A DNA stretch of 64,000 nucleotides. Source: Desulfosporosinus hippei DSM 8344. GTDB lineage: Bacteria > Bacillota > Desulfitobacteriia > Desulfitobacteriales > Desulfitobacteriaceae. Position numbers and translations under genes: made by a program. The DNA is taken from NCBI RefSeq assembly GCF_900100785.1, contig NZ_FNCP01000005.1, forward strand, positions 1 through 64,000, written 5' to 3'. This document shows positions 16,489-23,708 of the stretch, piece by piece; position 1 is the stretch's first letter, and each line of letters opens with the position of its first letter. Under the pieces are notes generated by a model that had not been told where the DNA came from, searched no databases, and saw nothing but the letters and a program-made list of their open reading frames with translations.

Positions 16489-16722
16489 CTAGAGCCCCTT
16501 TAGCCAGTGAATTAAGACAGTTGTTACACCCGATACAGCGCACAACATTTCTGTTGTCAGCAAACCAACTCCTCCTGAAGCACGCTGACGATAATACTCC
16601 ACCATACGGTCGCTGACCTTACCTTCCTGGTCAGCAAACCCGGTAGTAATTGGGGGATAGACAATCCTGTTACGCAGTGGCACACCTGCGAAAGAAGTTG
16701 AAGAATATAGTAAATTGGTCAT
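16489..16722 (-). pseudogene. Truncated NADH:flavin oxidoreductase (old yellow enzyme family)
   Basis: Only about 77 codons remain of a family whose members have 350 or more. The N-terminal part is clear: FAGVPLRNRIVYPPITTGFADQEGKVSDRMVEYYRQRASGGVGLL matches the start of the flavin-binding barrel. After AVSGV the reading (TTVLIHWLKGL) no longer follows the family and a stop comes soon after. A good ribosome site (AGGGAGGG) precedes the ATG at 16722, so the remnant may still be translated. It looks like the residue of an internal deletion. Confidence 0.75.
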
Positions 16723-16938
16723 CGGAAAAAACCCTCCCTTTCTGAATAACAATAAGGAATTATTATAGTTGTGTCCCCCCTAAATATTTAACAGTTTTCG
16801 TATTCCTTATTATAAAAGGAACAAGGCTATAACTACTTGACACCAAAATTATGACCTAAGAACGTCTCTTTCTTATGATTAGTTTTGCTACCTCAACTTT
16901 GCTTCATCATCTCTTCTTTAAGGAAGGTGTACTCACAT

Positions 16939-17667
16939 ATGGCTAAAACATCAGTTTTTTTGCAAAAGTTCCCACATACTATTTTAGCTGTCCTTGGCGG
17001 ATGTTTTGGCATCTTTATTTGTTTAAGTGATCTATTTCTACCAACTTCATTACGTTTGAATTTGTTTGTATTGCTCACTGTCATCCTTATTATAACAGGA
17101 CTGTTCCTAGGTTTAATACTTAAAAAGCTATTTTTTAATGCCTACCGAGACACTCTTACCGGATTAGGAAACAGGGGTATGTTTTATCATAGCCTTAAAA
17201 ATGAAGTGAATCGGATAAAAGGTAAAGACTTATGCCTGGCGATGCTGGATCTGGATAATTTCAAGCAAATAAACGATACCTATGGTCACATTGCCGGAGA
17301 TATTGTACTTAAGAAACTGGCTAAATTATTAGAACAAAATATCCGCAAATCAGATACCGTCGTTAGATGGGGTGGTGAGGAGTTTGCAATCATAATGCCG
17401 GCTACTAATATGAAAGGGGCTTACGCATTATTGGAGAGAATAAGGACAATTATTGAAGCACATAACTTTGGCTCTGAGATAAACTCCAGACAAATTACCT
17501 TTAGCTCCGGTGTAGTCTCCTACTTAAATGTATCCAATGTATTGCTAACGAAGACTAATGAGCTAAATCCCTTAGACCTCTTCGTTAACTTGGCTGACAA
17601 GGCTTTATACAAAGCTAAAGACTCGAAAAATACTGTTGTTACATGGAATGAAGAGCTTTGTGCCTAA
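16939..17667 (+). CDS. Membrane-anchored diguanylate cyclase (GGDEF)
   Basis: A 242-residue protein with two N-terminal membrane helices (about 14-36 and 42-63) and a GGDEF domain making cyclic di-GMP. The active-site loop is GGEEF and a product-inhibition site RKSD lies five residues before it, so the enzyme should be active and feedback-inhibited. DTLTGLGNRGMF marks the domain start. There is no sensory domain beyond the helices. The start at 16939 follows AAGGAAGG and replaces an upstream start that lacks a ribosome site. Confidence 0.9.
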   Translation: MAKTSVFLQKFPHTILAVLGGCFGIFICLSDLFLPTSLRLNLFVLLTVILIITGLFLGLILKKLFFNAYRDTLTGLGNRGMFYHSLKNEVNRIKGKDLCLAMLDLDNFKQINDTYGHIAGDIVLKKLAKLLEQNIRKSDTVVRWGGEEFAIIMPATNMKGAYALLERIRTIIEAHNFGSEINSRQITFSSGVVSYLNVSNVLLTKTNELNPLDLFVNLADKALYKAKDSKNTVVTWNEELCA

Positions 17668-17702
17668 AAAGTTCTTCATGTTTATAGAGTGGCTTTTAAT
17701 CA

Positions 17703-17745
17703 AATTTTAATTTTAAGCAAATTTCCCTTGAAGTTTTATAGGTTA
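17703..17745 (+). promoter_or_regulatory. Conserved upstream element shared by the two DUF4342 genes (copy 1)
   Basis: A 43-base block ending 90 bases before the DUF4342 start matches 36 of 43 bases, without gaps, to 30961-31003 ahead of the paralogue. Shared cores include TAAGCAAATT and CTTGAAGTTTT. The flanking sequence is not similar, so this is probably a selected promoter or regulator site and not just recent duplication. Confidence 0.55.
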
Positions 17746-17835
17746 GAATTTAGACATACTCAATGAAGCGTAACGATAAGCCTACAGGCTTTTCGCAAAG
17801 CCGTATTCTAATCTAAAAACAAGGGGGACTTTATC

Positions 17836-18375
17836 ATGACAACCTTAGAACAAGTGGAAAAACTATGTGCAATGGCTAAAATCAGCTACGAAGAGGCTAA
17901 AGCAGCCTTAGATGCAACAAACGGCGATTTACTGGAAGCTATTATCTATCTGGAGAAACAAGGAAAGATAACAGCGCCAACAGGAGAAGGTTTTTACAGT
18001 AGTGAAAAGAAACAATATCATGATTATGATGCCCATCATGCTCATAATGCTCATCATCACTGTCACGATGGAAAACACTTTGCTTCCGGGCTAAAGAAAA
18101 TCGGCAGCTTTTGCATGAAAATGATCCGTAAGGGTAATACAAATTCTTTTGAAGTACTTAAGGGAGAGGAAATCAAAGCCTCTTTTCCGGTGATTGTACT
18201 TGCACTGCTTCTGGTCTTTGCCTTCTGGGTCACTATTCCACTGATCGTAATCGGATTATTCTTTGGTCTGCGTTATCGGTTTAACGGGCCTGATCTTAAG
18301 CATAACCCGGTCAATGACGCAATGAACAGTGCAGCTGATGCAGCAGAAACCCTTAAGAAGTCTATCGAAATTTAA
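17836..18375 (+). CDS. DUF4342 protein with EF-Ts/UBA-like N-terminus and a membrane segment (paralogue 1)
   Basis: This protein has 179 residues. The first 45 (TLEQVEKLCAMAKISYEEAKAALDATNGDLLEAIIYLEKQGK) form a UBA-like helical bundle like the start of EF-Ts. A histidine-rich linker follows (about 68-85, nine or more His), then a soluble helix, a strongly hydrophobic segment at about 122-147 and a short tail. The paralogue at 31061-31606 lacks the histidine tract. Function unknown; the family is scattered in clostridia. AAGGGGG precedes ATG and a terminator follows. Confidence 0.75.
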   Translation: MTTLEQVEKLCAMAKISYEEAKAALDATNGDLLEAIIYLEKQGKITAPTGEGFYSSEKKQYHDYDAHHAHNAHHHCHDGKHFASGLKKIGSFCMKMIRKGNTNSFEVLKGEEIKASFPVIVLALLLVFAFWVTIPLIVIGLFFGLRYRFNGPDLKHNPVNDAMNSAADAAETLKKSIEI

Positions 18376-18396
18376 GAAATCCCCAGTCATGAACTC

Positions 18397-18437
18397 AAAG
18401 GATGCTGGCGCTAAAAGTCGTCTGCATCCTTTTCTTT
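18397..18437 (+). terminator. Terminator after DUF4342 gene 1
   Basis: AAAGGATGC pairs with GCATCCTTT around an 18-base loop and is followed by TCTTTT. Confidence 0.75.
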
Positions 18438-18544
18438 TATGGATATTACTGCAAATGCGACGGTTGCCAATCAAAGTCTGCTCCTTGGTACTTGCATAAA
18501 CCGTAAATTATAACTTACAATGTCCTTTATAGGAGTTGATATAG

Positions 18545-19432
18545 TTGATCAAGTTTTACAACCGGAAAAATAAATCCTACGAAATCGAGCAGGTGGCAGG
18601 AGAAAAGGTTTTAAACTGGACCTACTCTTCCCCACTGGGTATGAATCTCTTAGAAGCTGTCATCAAGAAAAAAATGTGTTCAAGCCTCTATGGTTGGTAT
18701 CTGGACAGAAGAATAAGCAAGAATAAAATAAATCCTTTTATTGAAAAGTTTAATATAGATATGTCTATTGCCGAAAAAAACTCTCAGGATTATTTGTCCT
18801 TTAACGATTTTTTCTATCGGAAATTGAAGCCTACCGCACGTGTAGTAGATTCTGATCGGAATTCACTGGTTTCTTTTGGAGATGGGAAGCTTTTTGCCTA
18901 TGAGAATATAGATTTAGAAAGACTTGTTCAGGTCAAAGGTCTCACCTACAGCCTTAAGGAGCTCATTAAAAACCCTCAAGTTGCTGAAAAATATCAGAAG
19001 GGCACCTGCTTGATTTTAAGGCTCTGCCCGACAGATTATCACCGTTATCATTTTATCGACAGTGGAACCTGTGAGGATACAGAGAAAATAAAAGGAGCTT
19101 ACTACTCAGTAAATCCGGTTGCTCTTCGAAAGGTTAAAAAACTGTTTTGTGAAAACAAAAGGGAATGGAGTACTTTCCATTCGGATCACTTTGGCGATGT
19201 CTTATATGTTGAGGTAGGGGCGACCTGTGTCGGATCAATTATTCAAACTTATACCCCTCAGAAGCCCCTAAAGCGCGGAGATGAAAAGGGCTATTTCAAA
19301 TTTGGCGGATCGACTGTGATTCTATTCTTCCAGTCCAATAAAGTAAAAATTGACGAGGACATAGTTGAACAAACAAAGCTCGGGTATGAAAGTTATGTGT
19401 TGCTTGGTGAAAGAGTCGGCACGAAGATTTAG
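18545..19432 (+). CDS. psd: Phosphatidylserine decarboxylase proenzyme
   Basis: A 295-residue enzyme that makes phosphatidylethanolamine from phosphatidylserine. The self-cleavage motif is FGGST (253-257): cleavage between Gly255 and Ser256 turns the serine into the pyruvoyl group. Conserved PTDYHRYHF (162-170) carries the catalytic histidines. The length and the long N-terminus ([19 protein letters not shown]) match the clostridial Psd type. The start codon is TTG, nine bases after AGGAG. No pssA gene is adjacent. A large hairpin terminates the transcript. Confidence 0.93.
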   Translation: MIKFYNRKNKSYEIEQVAGEKVLNWTYSSPLGMNLLEAVIKKKMCSSLYGWYLDRRISKNKINPFIEKFNIDMSIAEKNSQDYLSFNDFFYRKLKPTARVVDSDRNSLVSFGDGKLFAYENIDLERLVQVKGLTYSLKELIKNPQVAEKYQKGTCLILRLCPTDYHRYHFIDSGTCEDTEKIKGAYYSVNPVALRKVKKLFCENKREWSTFHSDHFGDVLYVEVGATCVGSIIQTYTPQKPLKRGDEKGYFKFGGSTVILFFQSNKVKIDEDIVEQTKLGYESYVLLGERVGTKI

Positions 19433-19478
19433 TTGACTAAATCCTCAAGAAGTCCACAAGTCTACCTATATGTTTTCC

Positions 19479-19527
19479 AAAGGGCAGTCATAAATAGAAT
19501 GATATTCTATTTTGAGACTGCCCTTTA
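19479..19527 (+). terminator. Terminator after psd
   Basis: An 11 bp outer stem (AAAGGGCAGTC with GACTGCCCTTT) encloses a second palindrome (AATAGAATGATATTCTATT). Confidence 0.75.
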
Positions 19528-19637
19528 TCTTATTCTAAATTGCCAATACATAGGCATAGGCTTTGTCTTTGTTAAAGCTTCAGCTTAGTCCTTATCCTAA
19601 TACTGAGAATTCTGATTGAAAAGAATGGCAAAAAGCC

Positions 19638-19666
19638 TTGACAATAATTTGAAGATGTATTATTGT
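19638..19666 (+). promoter_or_regulatory. Promoter of the YtrA-type operon
   Basis: -35 TTGACA (19638-19643), 17 bp spacer, -10 TATTGT (19661-19666). The -10 lies inside the left arm of the operator. Confidence 0.65.
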
Positions 19667-19690
19667 ATTAAGAGGTTAATACAATAATAC
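19657..19690. promoter_or_regulatory. Perfect 15 bp inverted repeat, probable YtrA-type operator
   Basis: GTATTATTGTATTAA and its exact complement TTAATACAATAATAC flank GAGG. The repeat overlaps the -10 and ends 13 bases before the regulator's start codon. Repressors of this GntR subfamily bind such palindromes in their own promoters. Confidence 0.8.
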
Positions 19691-19703
19691 AGAGGTGATA
19701 TTA

Positions 19704-20075
19704 ATGCCCTGGGAATTAAAAAATGACAGACCTATTTACACCCAGCTAATTGAACAAATTGAGCTAATGATATTTTCCGGTGTATACCCCCCGGGGTCTA
19801 AACTCCCTTCAGTACGGGATATGGCTCAAGAAGCCGCGGTAAATCCCAATACCATGCAAAGGGCTTTAGCGAAAATGGAGGACGATGGCCTCATCATTAC
19901 TCACCGCACAAGCGGTCGATCGATTACGGAGGATGCACGGATGATTGAAAAGGCGAAAACTAAATTGGCTCAAGAGCAAATCTCGGACTTCTTAGAAAAA
20001 ATGCAGTTGATGGGTTTCGAACAAAAGGAGATCTTAACTATTATCGATAACATGGTAAAGGAGATGAAGAAATGA
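19704..20075 (+). CDS. GntR family regulator, YtrA subfamily
   Basis: The 123-residue protein consists of a GntR winged helix (PIYTQLIEQIELMIFSGVYPPGSKLPSVRDMAQEAAVNPNTMQRALAKMEDDGLI) plus a short two-helix tail, the YtrA hallmark. It heads an operon with an ABC ATPase and permease and overlaps the ATPase start by four bases (ATGA). YtrA repressors are relieved by some cell-wall-active compounds in Bacillus; that is family knowledge. I start at the ATG at 19704 behind AGAGGTGAT. Confidence 0.88.
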   Translation: MPWELKNDRPIYTQLIEQIELMIFSGVYPPGSKLPSVRDMAQEAAVNPNTMQRALAKMEDDGLIITHRTSGRSITEDARMIEKAKTKLAQEQISDFLEKMQLMGFEQKEILTIIDNMVKEMKK

Positions 20076-20770
20076 GTTCGATTTTCGAATGCAGCGGCCT
20101 AACTAAACAATTTGGCAAGAAAGAAGCATTATCTGGGGTTAATTTAAAGGTCGAACGAGGGCAGATAGTTGGGCTTCTGGGACCAAACGGCAGCGGAAAA
20201 AGCACCCTCATCAAACTTGCCAATAAACTCTTAACCCCTACTAGTGGTACAATTCTCATTGGAGGCAAGAAACCGGGGGTAGCTACTAAGAAAATCGTAT
20301 CCTACCTTCCGGAAAGGACTTATTTGAATGATTGGATGCGTGTAAACCAACTCATTGAGATGTTCTCAGATTTCTATGAAAATTTCAACCCTGAGAAGGC
20401 TTACGATATGTTAAAAAGTCTCAAGATCAATCCTGATGACAGGCTAAAAACCATGTCCAAAGGTACGAAGGAAAAAGTACAGTTAATTCTGGTTATGAGC
20501 CGCGAAGCAGAACTTTATCTATTGGATGAACCTATAGGCGGAGTTGACCCGGCAGCCAGAGATTATATTCTTCAAACAATACTTCGCAATTACAATGAAA
20601 AAGCAACAGTGGTTATCTCAACCCACCTGATTTCAGATATAGAGAATATCTTGGATTATGTGATATTTATAAATCAAGGGCAAGTAGTTTTGACCTCTTC
20701 TGTAGATGATATTCGAGATGAAAAAGGAAAATCTGTGGACAGTTTATTCAGGGAGGTGTTCAAATGTTAG
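20072..20770 (+). CDS. ABC transporter ATP-binding protein (YtrB-like)
   Basis: A 232-residue ATPase with Walker A GPNGSGKST, signature MSKGTKEKVQL (a variant of LSGGQ typical of this subgroup), Walker B LYLLDEPIGGVDP and switch ISTHL. It probably powers the permease encoded directly downstream, which it overlaps by seven bases. Confidence 0.88.
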   Translation: MSSIFECSGLTKQFGKKEALSGVNLKVERGQIVGLLGPNGSGKSTLIKLANKLLTPTSGTILIGGKKPGVATKKIVSYLPERTYLNDWMRVNQLIEMFSDFYENFNPEKAYDMLKSLKINPDDRLKTMSKGTKEKVQLILVMSREAELYLLDEPIGGVDPAARDYILQTILRNYNEKATVVISTHLISDIENILDYVIFINQGQVVLTSSVDDIRDEKGKSVDSLFREVFKC

Positions 20771-21564
20771 GCAGGCTTATGAAGTATGAAGTTAAGGCTA
20801 CCGGAAGAATATTCTTACCCCTATTTCTTGCTTTGTTAATTTTTGCAACTATCACCAGGTTCTTATCCTCAATTGGTCCGGAGGCATGGGATACCCCTGC
20901 AGTGATAAGCATGGTCATCTATGGCATTATCATGGTAGGAATGTTTGTAATGACCTTCATCATGATGATTCAGCGTTTTTACAAGAATTTGCTTTCTGAC
21001 GAAGGCTATTTAATGCTTACTCTACCTGTAAAGCCCTGGCAGCACATTGTCAGTAAACTTTTGGTTTCAATGCTGTGGATAGCAGCCAGTATAATTACGA
21101 CCTTTATTTCGAGTTTGGTTATAGCTCTTAAAAAAGGAGATCTCACAAAAGGTTTTGCAGAGTTTAGTGCACTTTATCACCGTGCTATTCAAGAATTGGG
21201 CTCATCAGTCTATATTTTGTCTTTCGAGATTATAATATGGCTTCTCATTAGCTTAGCTTCAGGCATTTTAATTATCTATGCCTCAATCGCTCTCGGACAC
21301 CTCTTCAATCGACATAAAATGTTAGCTAGCTTTGGAGCTTTCATTGTCTTAAGTACCCTTACCCAGATCTTTTTCACATTCCTCGGCATGATCCCGGGAG
21401 CCACTTATTTACCCAATCTTCATATCTCAGCCAATGATATCATTGGCATGAAGCGAATCGCTCATCTGGCAATGTTTGGTGGAATCATTTTCAACGCTCT
21501 TCTCTGCTCAGCCTACTTTGCTATAACCAATTTCATTTTAAGTAAACGACTTAATTTGGAATAG
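20764..21564 (+). CDS. ABC transporter permease
   Basis: A 266-residue integral membrane protein with about six helices, no large extracellular domain and the short motif FYKNLLSDEGYLMLTLPVKPWQHIVSKLL common in ABC-2-type permeases encoded beside YtrA-like regulators. GGGAGGTG precedes the ATG. Substrate unknown; export of, or resistance to, peptide antibiotics is a family-level guess. Confidence 0.8.
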   Translation: MLGRLMKYEVKATGRIFLPLFLALLIFATITRFLSSIGPEAWDTPAVISMVIYGIIMVGMFVMTFIMMIQRFYKNLLSDEGYLMLTLPVKPWQHIVSKLLVSMLWIAASIITTFISSLVIALKKGDLTKGFAEFSALYHRAIQELGSSVYILSFEIIIWLLISLASGILIIYASIALGHLFNRHKMLASFGAFIVLSTLTQIFFTFLGMIPGATYLPNLHISANDIIGMKRIAHLAMFGGIIFNALLCSAYFAITNFILSKRLNLE

Positions 21565-21644
21565 TCTAGACTCTGCATCCCTGAACTTATGTTGAACCCA
21601 CAGAATTAGGAATCAGCCCTTAAATTAAGAATATATCCCCTACA

Positions 21645-21687
21645 TGAACATGGTCAGGATTTTTTTCAACAATCCTGACCATGTTCA
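21645..21687 (+). terminator. Hairpin after the YtrA-type operon
   Basis: A perfect 17 bp stem (TGAACATGGTCAGGATT and complement) with a nine-base loop. The following T-run is weak, so termination may be incomplete. Confidence 0.6.
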
Positions 21688-21831
21688 TTGTATTAAGGTC
21701 CTATCACAGACTGGCTCTTCTTGCTATATTCCCTGTTAATGAATGTCAAATTGGTGAATGCTACATTTGCTTAAATTTTTGACTTATTGATGAAACATAA
21801 CTTAACTACTACCCAAAAGAGAGGTGCTATT

Positions 21832-22134
21832 ATGGAATACTATAATGATTTAGAAAGTGAATCCCATCTACAAAAGAAAGCCGCAGATGTTTTAGCAGGT
21901 ACAGCATTCAATGATCTATTTCCAGCAGAATTTATGAGACAGTATACAGAATTTAAATCAATCGAAGAATTATTAGCCTCAGGCGGATTTGTGATAAATT
22001 CTGAAGAAGATTATGATTCTATTCCTGATAAGGAAATTGATGCCCATATAGCCAAGACTACTCAATTTAAATCCTGGAGAGAAATGCTTACTAATGCCAT
22101 ACAAGCTGCAGCTCTCTTAAAAATTAGTAATTGA
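21832..22134 (+). CDS. Small conserved-looking protein of unknown function
   Basis: A 100-residue acidic, soluble protein (MEYYNDLESESHLQKKAADVLAG...). No family is recognised. Predicted mostly helical; no cysteines, membrane segment or signal peptide. I start at the ATG at 21832 behind GAGAGGTG, rather than 15 codons upstream. It ends one base before the stop of the convergent helical protein gene. Confidence 0.65.
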   Translation: MEYYNDLESESHLQKKAADVLAGTAFNDLFPAEFMRQYTEFKSIEELLASGGFVINSEEDYDSIPDKEIDAHIAKTTQFKSWREMLTNAIQAAALLKISN

Positions 22135-22602
22135 TCACTCTCGAAGTTGCTCCAACATTTCAATATGCTTAGCTTTATTTTCAATCATATCTGTTAGTAT
22201 TCGATAGGTATTTGTGCGAACATCATCACCGGTCTTTACAAATCTCCCTTGAATATCTAGAAATAAGGAATAAACTGCTTTCTCCATTTCCAGAGAAAAG
22301 TTCAATAACTCTCGTGCATTCGTTACATTTTCAGTATTAATACGATTATTAAAGTCATTAATCAGGAAAGAAATCTTATCATAAATTGAAAAATCTATTT
22401 CTTCGAAATCCCTATCATTAACTAAGTTTAATAAAGCCTCGTAATACTCTATTGTCTTGTTAACCTCTTTGCTTAAAACCTTAGTCAATATTTTAATTGA
22501 TAAGATTTCCGCCTTATCCTGACCTATCTTTTCGTACACAGCTCTACGGCGAACTGCAATATTGACTGCTTTTTCAATGATGTCTGCTACGTTGTATCCC
22601 AT
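22135..22602 (-). CDS. Helical protein of unknown function in the HD-GYP/hybrid kinase cluster
   Basis: A 155-residue, almost entirely alpha-helical protein reminiscent of a four-helix bundle. The end NKAKHIEMLEQL resembles the last helix of rubrerythrins, but the glutamate/histidine pairs needed for a diiron site are not present, so a ferritin-like enzyme is unlikely. It could also be a small adaptor or phosphotransfer-like helical bundle. It lies 29 bases after the HD-GYP response regulator on the same strand and is probably in the same operon. Confidence 0.65.
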   Translation of the reverse strand: MGYNVADIIEKAVNIAVRRRAVYEKIGQDKAEILSIKILTKVLSKEVNKTIEYYEALLNLVNDRDFEEIDFSIYDKISFLINDFNNRINTENVTNARELLNFSLEMEKAVYSLFLDIQGRFVKTGDDVRTNTYRILTDMIENKAKHIEMLEQLRE

Positions 22603-22631
22603 AATTTAACTCATCCACCTTATGTTATTCG

Positions 22632-23708
22632 TCAGGACAAAAATTTCTCCATGATCTCAATAAATCTTGCCTCTTTTCTTATAAAAGCATCCACAATATC
22701 CGGGTCAAAATGTGTTCCTCTGCCCTCCAGGATAATCTCTTTCGCTTCATCATGGGTAAAGGCATTTTTATAGATTCTCTTACTTATCAAGGCATCATAC
22801 ACATCACTGACTGCCATTAGTCTACCTGAGATTGGAATTTCTGTTTTGGCTAAGCCCCTAGGATATCCTGATCCATCCCATTTTTCATGGTGTGTTAGAG
22901 CAATTTCCTTGGCTAGGGTTAGGAAGGAATCCTCGCCTAATTCTTTGATTCCAACCATGAGGGATTCTCCACCATAAATTGTGTGTTTCTTCATCTCTTC
23001 GAATTCTTCCTCGGTTAAGCGTCCTGGTTTCAAAAGAATGCTGTCCCGAACCCCCACTTTACCAATGTCATGTAAGGGGGCTGATTGATATAAGAGTTCA
23101 ATATAGTCGTTGGTTAGAATTCCTTTATATTTGTCGATACCCTGCAGTTCTAAGGCCAATTCTTTGATGTATCCTTGAGTTCTTTTGATATGTTCCCCAG
23201 TTTCCGGATCCCTAGTCTCTGCTACTGCAGCAAGACAGTATATAGCGGCAGAGTTTGTTCTTTCGAGGAGTTTCGTTCTCTCCTTAACCTTTTCTTCTAA
23301 ATACTGATTCTGATTTTCCAAGAGCAGTCGGGCTTCTTCAATCTTCAGTTGCGTTCTAACTCGGGCTTTTACTTCGACAATCTCAAAGGGCTTAGTAACA
23401 TAATCTACTGCTCCTAAGGTAAATCCTTTGGTCTTTGAATCACTATCGGTAATTGCTGAGAGTAAAATGACAGGTATATTCTCCAAGTCAGGGGACTTCT
23501 TAAGTGTCCGTAAAACTTCATACCCATCCATCTCAGGCATCATAATATCGAGGAGAATTAAATCTGGTTTTTGCCCTTCAAGAAGTTCCATGGCCTCTAC
23601 CCCATTAATGGCAATAATCAATTCATAATCATCTTGGAGTGCTTCAACCAGAATATCAATATTCATTTCCGTATCATCAACTATCATGATAGTCCTTTGT
23701 CTACTCAT
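22632..23708 (-). CDS. Response regulator with HD-GYP cyclic-di-GMP phosphodiesterase domain
   Basis: This 358-residue protein has a receiver domain (1-120; phospho-acceptor D54 in LILLDIMMP, K106 in TKPF), a coiled linker (125-150) and an HD-GYP domain (150-358). Metal and catalytic residues are present: HDIGK (213-217), HHEKWDGSGYPRG (273-285, GYP at 281-283). It should hydrolyse cyclic di-GMP when phosphorylated. Its start overlaps the end of the hybrid kinase gene by eight bases, so that kinase is its likely partner. Confidence 0.93.
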   Translation of the reverse strand: MSRQRTIMIVDDTEMNIDILVEALQDDYELIIAINGVEAMELLEGQKPDLILLDIMMPEMDGYEVLRTLKKSPDLENIPVILLSAITDSDSKTKGFTLGAVDYVTKPFEIVEVKARVRTQLKIEEARLLLENQNQYLEEKVKERTKLLERTNSAAIYCLAAVAETRDPETGEHIKRTQGYIKELALELQGIDKYKGILTNDYIELLYQSAPLHDIGKVGVRDSILLKPGRLTEEEFEEMKKHTIYGGESLMVGIKELGEDSFLTLAKEIALTHHEKWDGSGYPRGLAKTEIPISGRLMAVSDVYDALISKRIYKNAFTHDEAKEIILEGRGTHFDPDIVDAFIRKEARFIEIMEKFLS

